DNA from: Bacteroidaceae bacterium
GTDB taxonomy: Bacteria; Bacteroidota; Bacteroidia; Bacteroidales; Bacteroidaceae
DNA: 64,000 nucleotides
Assembly: GCA_017472635.1 (NCBI GenBank)
Contig: JAFUPU010000002.1
Location: 18,773-82,772, forward strand
Direction of reading: 5' to 3'
In this document: one piece after another, positions 61,411 to 64,000 of the stretch
Layout: each line of letters begins with the position of its first letter
How positions within the stretch are numbered: the stretch's first letter is position 1
The notes under the pieces: model-generated
Seen by the model: the letters and a program-made list of their open reading frames with translations, nothing else
Database searches by the model: none
Told to the model about the DNA's origin: nothing
Program-made: the position numbers and the translations under genes

Positions 61411-62772
61411 TTATAGGGTATCGAATGCTTGGTGGAATTCCACTACTGCCTCAATGCCTTTTCTGAAAATGTCTAGTTGGAAGTTTTCGTTTGGGGAATG
61501 GATGGCATCGCTTTCTAGACCAAATCCCATGAGGATAGTCTTTACACCTAAAATTTCTTCAAAATCAGCTATGATAGGGATGCTGCCTCCACGCCGTACA
61601 GCCAACGGCTGTTTTCCGAATGCTTTTGTGAAACCGGCTTCTGCCGCTTTATATGCAGGCAAGTCTATAGGGCAAACATAACCTTGTCCTCCATGCATGG
61701 GAGTGACTTTTACTTTTACCGAACGGGGGGCTATATCCTGAATGTAGTTGATGAAGAGTTGGGAAATCTTGGCATGGTCTTGGTGAGCTACCAGGCGGCA
61801 TGAAACTTTGGCGTATGCCTTGCTGGGGAGTACAGTCTTTGAACCTTCTCCTGTGTATCCGCCCCACATACCGCAGATGTCGAATGAGGGTCGGCAACTG
61901 TTTCGCTCGAGGGTCGAATATCCTTTCTCACCTTGTAACTCGTCTACACCGATGGCTGCTTTGTAGCTGGTTTCGTTGAAAGGAATATGTGCAATCATCT
62001 CTCGTTCGGCGGCAGGTACCTCCTCTACATCATCGTAGAAATGAGGAATGGTGATGCGCCCGTCTTTATCAATTACTTGTGAGAGCATTGAACATAACAC
62101 GTTGAGCGGGTTGGCAACAGCCCCTCCGAAGTGTCCCGAATGAAGGTCTCGATTGGGACCGGTCACCTCTATCTCCCAATAAGCGAGTCCGCGCAATCCG
62201 GTGGTAAGAGAAGGGAGGTCTGCTCCCAACATGCTGGTATCGCTTACAAGGATAATATCTGATTTCAGCAGTTTGCGATGCTCTTTCAAGAAAGCATTGA
62301 GGCTGGGTGAGCCGATTTCTTCTTCTCCTTCAAAGATAAACTTTACATTATGTTTCAGTAGGTTGTGACGAATCAGGTATTCAAATGCTTTTGCTTGGAT
62401 GAACCCTTGTCCTTTGTCATCATCAGCGCCCCGGGCATAGATGCGTCCGTCGCGAATTTCAGGTTCGAACGGATTGCTCTCCCACAATTCCAAAGGCTCT
62501 GCAGGCATTACATCGTAATGTGCATAAATGAGTATAGTTGGTAGTTCGGGGGATATGATGTATTCGGCATAGACAAGCGGATTCCCTTCAGAAGGCATAA
62601 TTTCAGCACGTTGTACTCCTGCTTCGATGAGCAACTCTTTCCAACGGTTGGCGCAAGCCAACATGTCTGCTTTGTGTTCGGGTTTTGCACTGATGCTGGG
62701 GATACGGATGAGGCTGAACAGTTCGTTCATAAAGCGCGAGTCGTTTTCGCTGATATATTGTCTGATTTCCAT
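61411..62772 (-). CDS. M20 family dipeptidase
   Basis: I start at 62772 (MEIRQYISENDSRF), giving 453 residues; the extension to 62823 runs past the promoter box at 62793. It is a di-zinc metallopeptidase of the CNDP/PepV-like M20 group: YAHYDVMP (His), ARGADDDKGQG (Asp), FEGEEEIGSP (catalytic Glu) and a lid domain with LHSGHFGGAVANP. It cleaves dipeptides in the cytoplasm; no signal peptide. The promoter is the TATCTTTG just upstream. Confidence 0.93.
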   Translation of the reverse strand: MEIRQYISENDSRFMNELFSLIRIPSISAKPEHKADMLACANRWKELLIEAGVQRAEIMPSEGNPLVYAEYIISPELPTILIYAHYDVMPAEPLELWESNPFEPEIRDGRIYARGADDDKGQGFIQAKAFEYLIRHNLLKHNVKFIFEGEEEIGSPSLNAFLKEHRKLLKSDIILVSDTSMLGADLPSLTTGLRGLAYWEIEVTGPNRDLHSGHFGGAVANPLNVLCSMLSQVIDKDGRITIPHFYDDVEEVPAAEREMIAHIPFNETSYKAAIGVDELQGEKGYSTLERNSCRPSFDICGMWGGYTGEGSKTVLPSKAYAKVSCRLVAHQDHAKISQLFINYIQDIAPRSVKVKVTPMHGGQGYVCPIDLPAYKAAEAGFTKAFGKQPLAVRRGGSIPIIADFEEILGVKTILMGFGLESDAIHSPNENFQLDIFRKGIEAVVEFHQAFDTL

Positions 62773-62792
62773 AGATGAATGTTTTTGAATGG

Positions 62793-62800
62793 CAAAGATA
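62793..62800 (-). promoter_or_regulatory. Promoter -7 box of the M20 gene
   Basis: Minus-strand TATCTTTG, an exact TAnnTTTG match, 20 bp upstream of the ATG at 62772. Confidence 0.6.
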
Positions 62801-62839
62801 AATATAATATCTGATGTAAGCAAATCTATAATATAAAAA

Positions 62840-62866
62840 GGAGGTCCGCCGTTTTGGCGAACCTCC
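62840..62866 (-). terminator. Terminator of the pectinesterase gene
   Basis: GGAGGTCCGCC (62840-62850) pairs with GGCGAACCTCC (62856-62866) with one mismatch across a GTTTT loop. Read on the minus strand it is followed by five T. It lies 24 bp after the stop of the pectinesterase gene. Confidence 0.85.
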
Positions 62867-62890
62867 CCTTTATCGGATATTAAAGGTTAA

Positions 62891-64000
62891 TTACTTAACC
62901 AATACTTTTTCGATGGTTACAACACCGTTTTCGTAAGTTTTGCGAACGATGTTGATACCTTTCTGCAAGCTGTTGCCGACAACACCTGATATGCTGATGA
63001 TTTCAGTGTTGACAACTTCACCTTCGGCAACGACACCAGCAATGCCAGTAACACCATTCTTGTTCAAACCTTCAGAAGCGACACAGAGACCACCCATGTT
63101 GTTGGCAGCGCGTACGCTATAGTAGTCAGTCTCGGCAGCATCAGCAGGAATTGTCCAACTGTTTTCGTTGGTGAACTCGATGATTTGACCATTCTTGCAG
63201 ATAGCATAGCAGAATACGTAATCAGAAGCATTCCAAGAAAGAACACCGTTTTCAACAGTAATGTTCGGAGTATTGGCCTGCTCAGTGAGCAACTGGGGTT
63301 GCCAGCCGTCATCACCAGCCAATACGTTTTCTACAGTGAACTTGGCAGCCTCTTCAGCAGTCAGGACGGGGTTGTAAGAAACAGCCACATTCTGTCCGCC
63401 TGAAGCGAAGCTTGTCTTACGGTTGCTGCAATCTACAGGAGCACCACTCTCAGTGTGGCTGTTGTACTCAGCGAAGAGAGCAGGAACAGCACCCATGTCA
63501 CTCCAACCGGCGGCTGAAGGAATAACCTTCATAGTAGTGTTGATGTAAACCGCACGTGGGCTACCTTGCCAGGGACGACCCAATGAGTAGTTGCCATCTT
63601 GCTCGGCAGCACCGTCGATAGTACAGTTGCTGAACACATAACCCCAATCGCTTGAAGTGGCAGGAGCTGTGATGCAGTCGCCGCTTCCACGCTTGTTGTT
63701 GTAGAGTGTCACACCGTTGAAGAATACGTCACCACCACCGCAGAGGTAGTCAACAGTACCGGTAATCATACCACCTTCCCAGTAAGTACGCTTGGTAGCA
63801 CGGGTGTAGTAAGTATCCTGGTTAGAGAGCAGACGTACGTTCTTGTAAACAGCCTTGCTGGCATTCTCCTGCAAAGCTACGCAACGTCCCATAGAAGCAC
63901 CAGTGTCACGCAGACGGTCATAGTCAACACTCTTCAAAGTGAGGTCTTGCATATAGATGTTCTCACCACCGGTGCAGAGAGTTGCAGACACACCGATACC
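62891..64000 (-). CDS. Pectinesterase (CE8) with T9SS-like C-terminal tail, 5' truncated
   Basis: The frame is open to the right window edge, so the N-terminus is missing; about 369 residues are seen. The pectin methylesterase domain shows VALQENASKAVYKN, SNQDTYYTRA, GTVDYLCGGGDVFF (the DFIFG-type active-site region) and YSLGRPWQGS. After it comes a beta segment (about 225-320 of the visible part). The end is ISISGVVGNSLQKGINIVRK, then TYENGVVTIEKVLVK. That ending resembles the type A T9SS sorting domain (final IVRTTYENG...KVLVK pattern), so it is a probable T9SS cargo. It removes methyl groups from pectin; genes of a larger pectin cluster may continue outside the window. Confidence 0.88.
   Translation of the reverse strand, partial: GIGVSATLCTGGENIYMQDLTLKSVDYDRLRDTGASMGRCVALQENASKAVYKNVRLLSNQDTYYTRATKRTYWEGGMITGTVDYLCGGGDVFFNGVTLYNNKRGSGDCITAPATSSDWGYVFSNCTIDGAAEQDGNYSLGRPWQGSPRAVYINTTMKVIPSAAGWSDMGAVPALFAEYNSHTESGAPVDCSNRKTSFASGGQNVAVSYNPVLTAEEAAKFTVENVLAGDDGWQPQLLTEQANTPNITVENGVLSWNASDYVFCYAICKNGQIIEFTNENSWTIPADAAETDYYSVRAANNMGGLCVASEGLNKNGVTGIAGVVAEGEVVNTEIISISGVVGNSLQKGINIVRKTYENGVVTIEKVLVK

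Noticed and set aside
1-64000. tRNA or rRNA genes
   Set aside because: I looked in all gaps and saw no cloverleaf with a GTTCRA-type arm or any rRNA-like stretch.

Overview
The window is a chromosomal segment of a Bacteroidota bacterium, most likely order Bacteroidales. The evidence is a type IX secretion (T9SS) core operon, Bacteroidetes-type promoters (TAnnTTTG at -7, TTTG at -33), almost no Shine-Dalgarno sites, and Bacteroidales-typical neighbours: dapB-lepB-lepB-wbqC, a dut / TPR / DUF4292 / EnvC-like run, DUF2851 and GH115. T9SS together with a pectinesterase carrying a T9SS-like tail points to a gut or oral Prevotellaceae or related family (Paraprevotella-like). That placement is inference; no rRNA or tRNA gene is present to test it.

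Layout. 1-5.6 kb: end of a PorP/SprF gene, then gldK-gldL-gldM-gldN (porKLMN), closed by a strong terminator. 5.6-6.5 kb: a gene-free stretch with four palindromes at an exact 22-bp period and a promoter-led, highly structured RNA with two mutually exclusive helices. 6.5-14.5 kb: eight exported proteins in one direction: LPP20-like, DUF4384, three small beta-barrels, two caspases with BspA-type leucine-rich repeats, and a transglutaminase-like protein. 14.5-18 kb: a membrane protein, a repeat-rich gene-poor patch, a small membrane protein and a PorT-like barrel. 18-20.3 kb: GH115.

20.4-24 kb: acpP-fabF-rnc-lytic transglycosylase, with a single-base frameshift near the fabF 3' end. 24-31.2 kb: dgt, divergent from dut / TPR lipoprotein / DUF4292 / EnvC-like, then a porin. 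31.3-35.9 kb: a TPR/OmpA-like lipoprotein, a thioredoxin-fold lipoprotein lacking its cysteines, and a ComM/YifB ATPase. 35.9-39.8 kb (minus): an Ntn amidase of the bile-salt-hydrolase family and RNase R. 40-45.2 kb: an NAD-dependent epimerase, a PAP2 phosphatase and a large CbxX-type AAA+ protein. 45.2-51.2 kb (minus): tyrS, DUF3108, an Ig-like lipoprotein and a GH3-like protein. 51.3-52.3 kb: pfkA. 52.9-56.7 kb (minus): dapB, lepB, a lepB paralogue lacking the catalytic dyad, and a WbqC family gene. 56.8-59.6 kb: DUF2851, a thioesterase and dprA. 59.6-64 kb (minus): a sulfatase-fold membrane enzyme, an M20 dipeptidase and the C-terminal part of a pectinesterase.

How it fits together. The window holds both the T9SS motor/ring operon and, at its far end, a probable T9SS cargo. 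The exported caspase/transglutaminase cluster directly after gldN is the best candidate for a little-described system. A second theme is intergenic DNA with 22-bp periodicity: the palindrome array at 5.85 kb, and a dispersed AGGAC repeat at 15.45, 37.24 and 52.59 kb, two copies of which also share a 33-bp core. Gene-free stretches over 300 bp are 5615-6493, 15202-16273, 36989-37581, 41953-42534 and 52298-52901; their contents are listed below.
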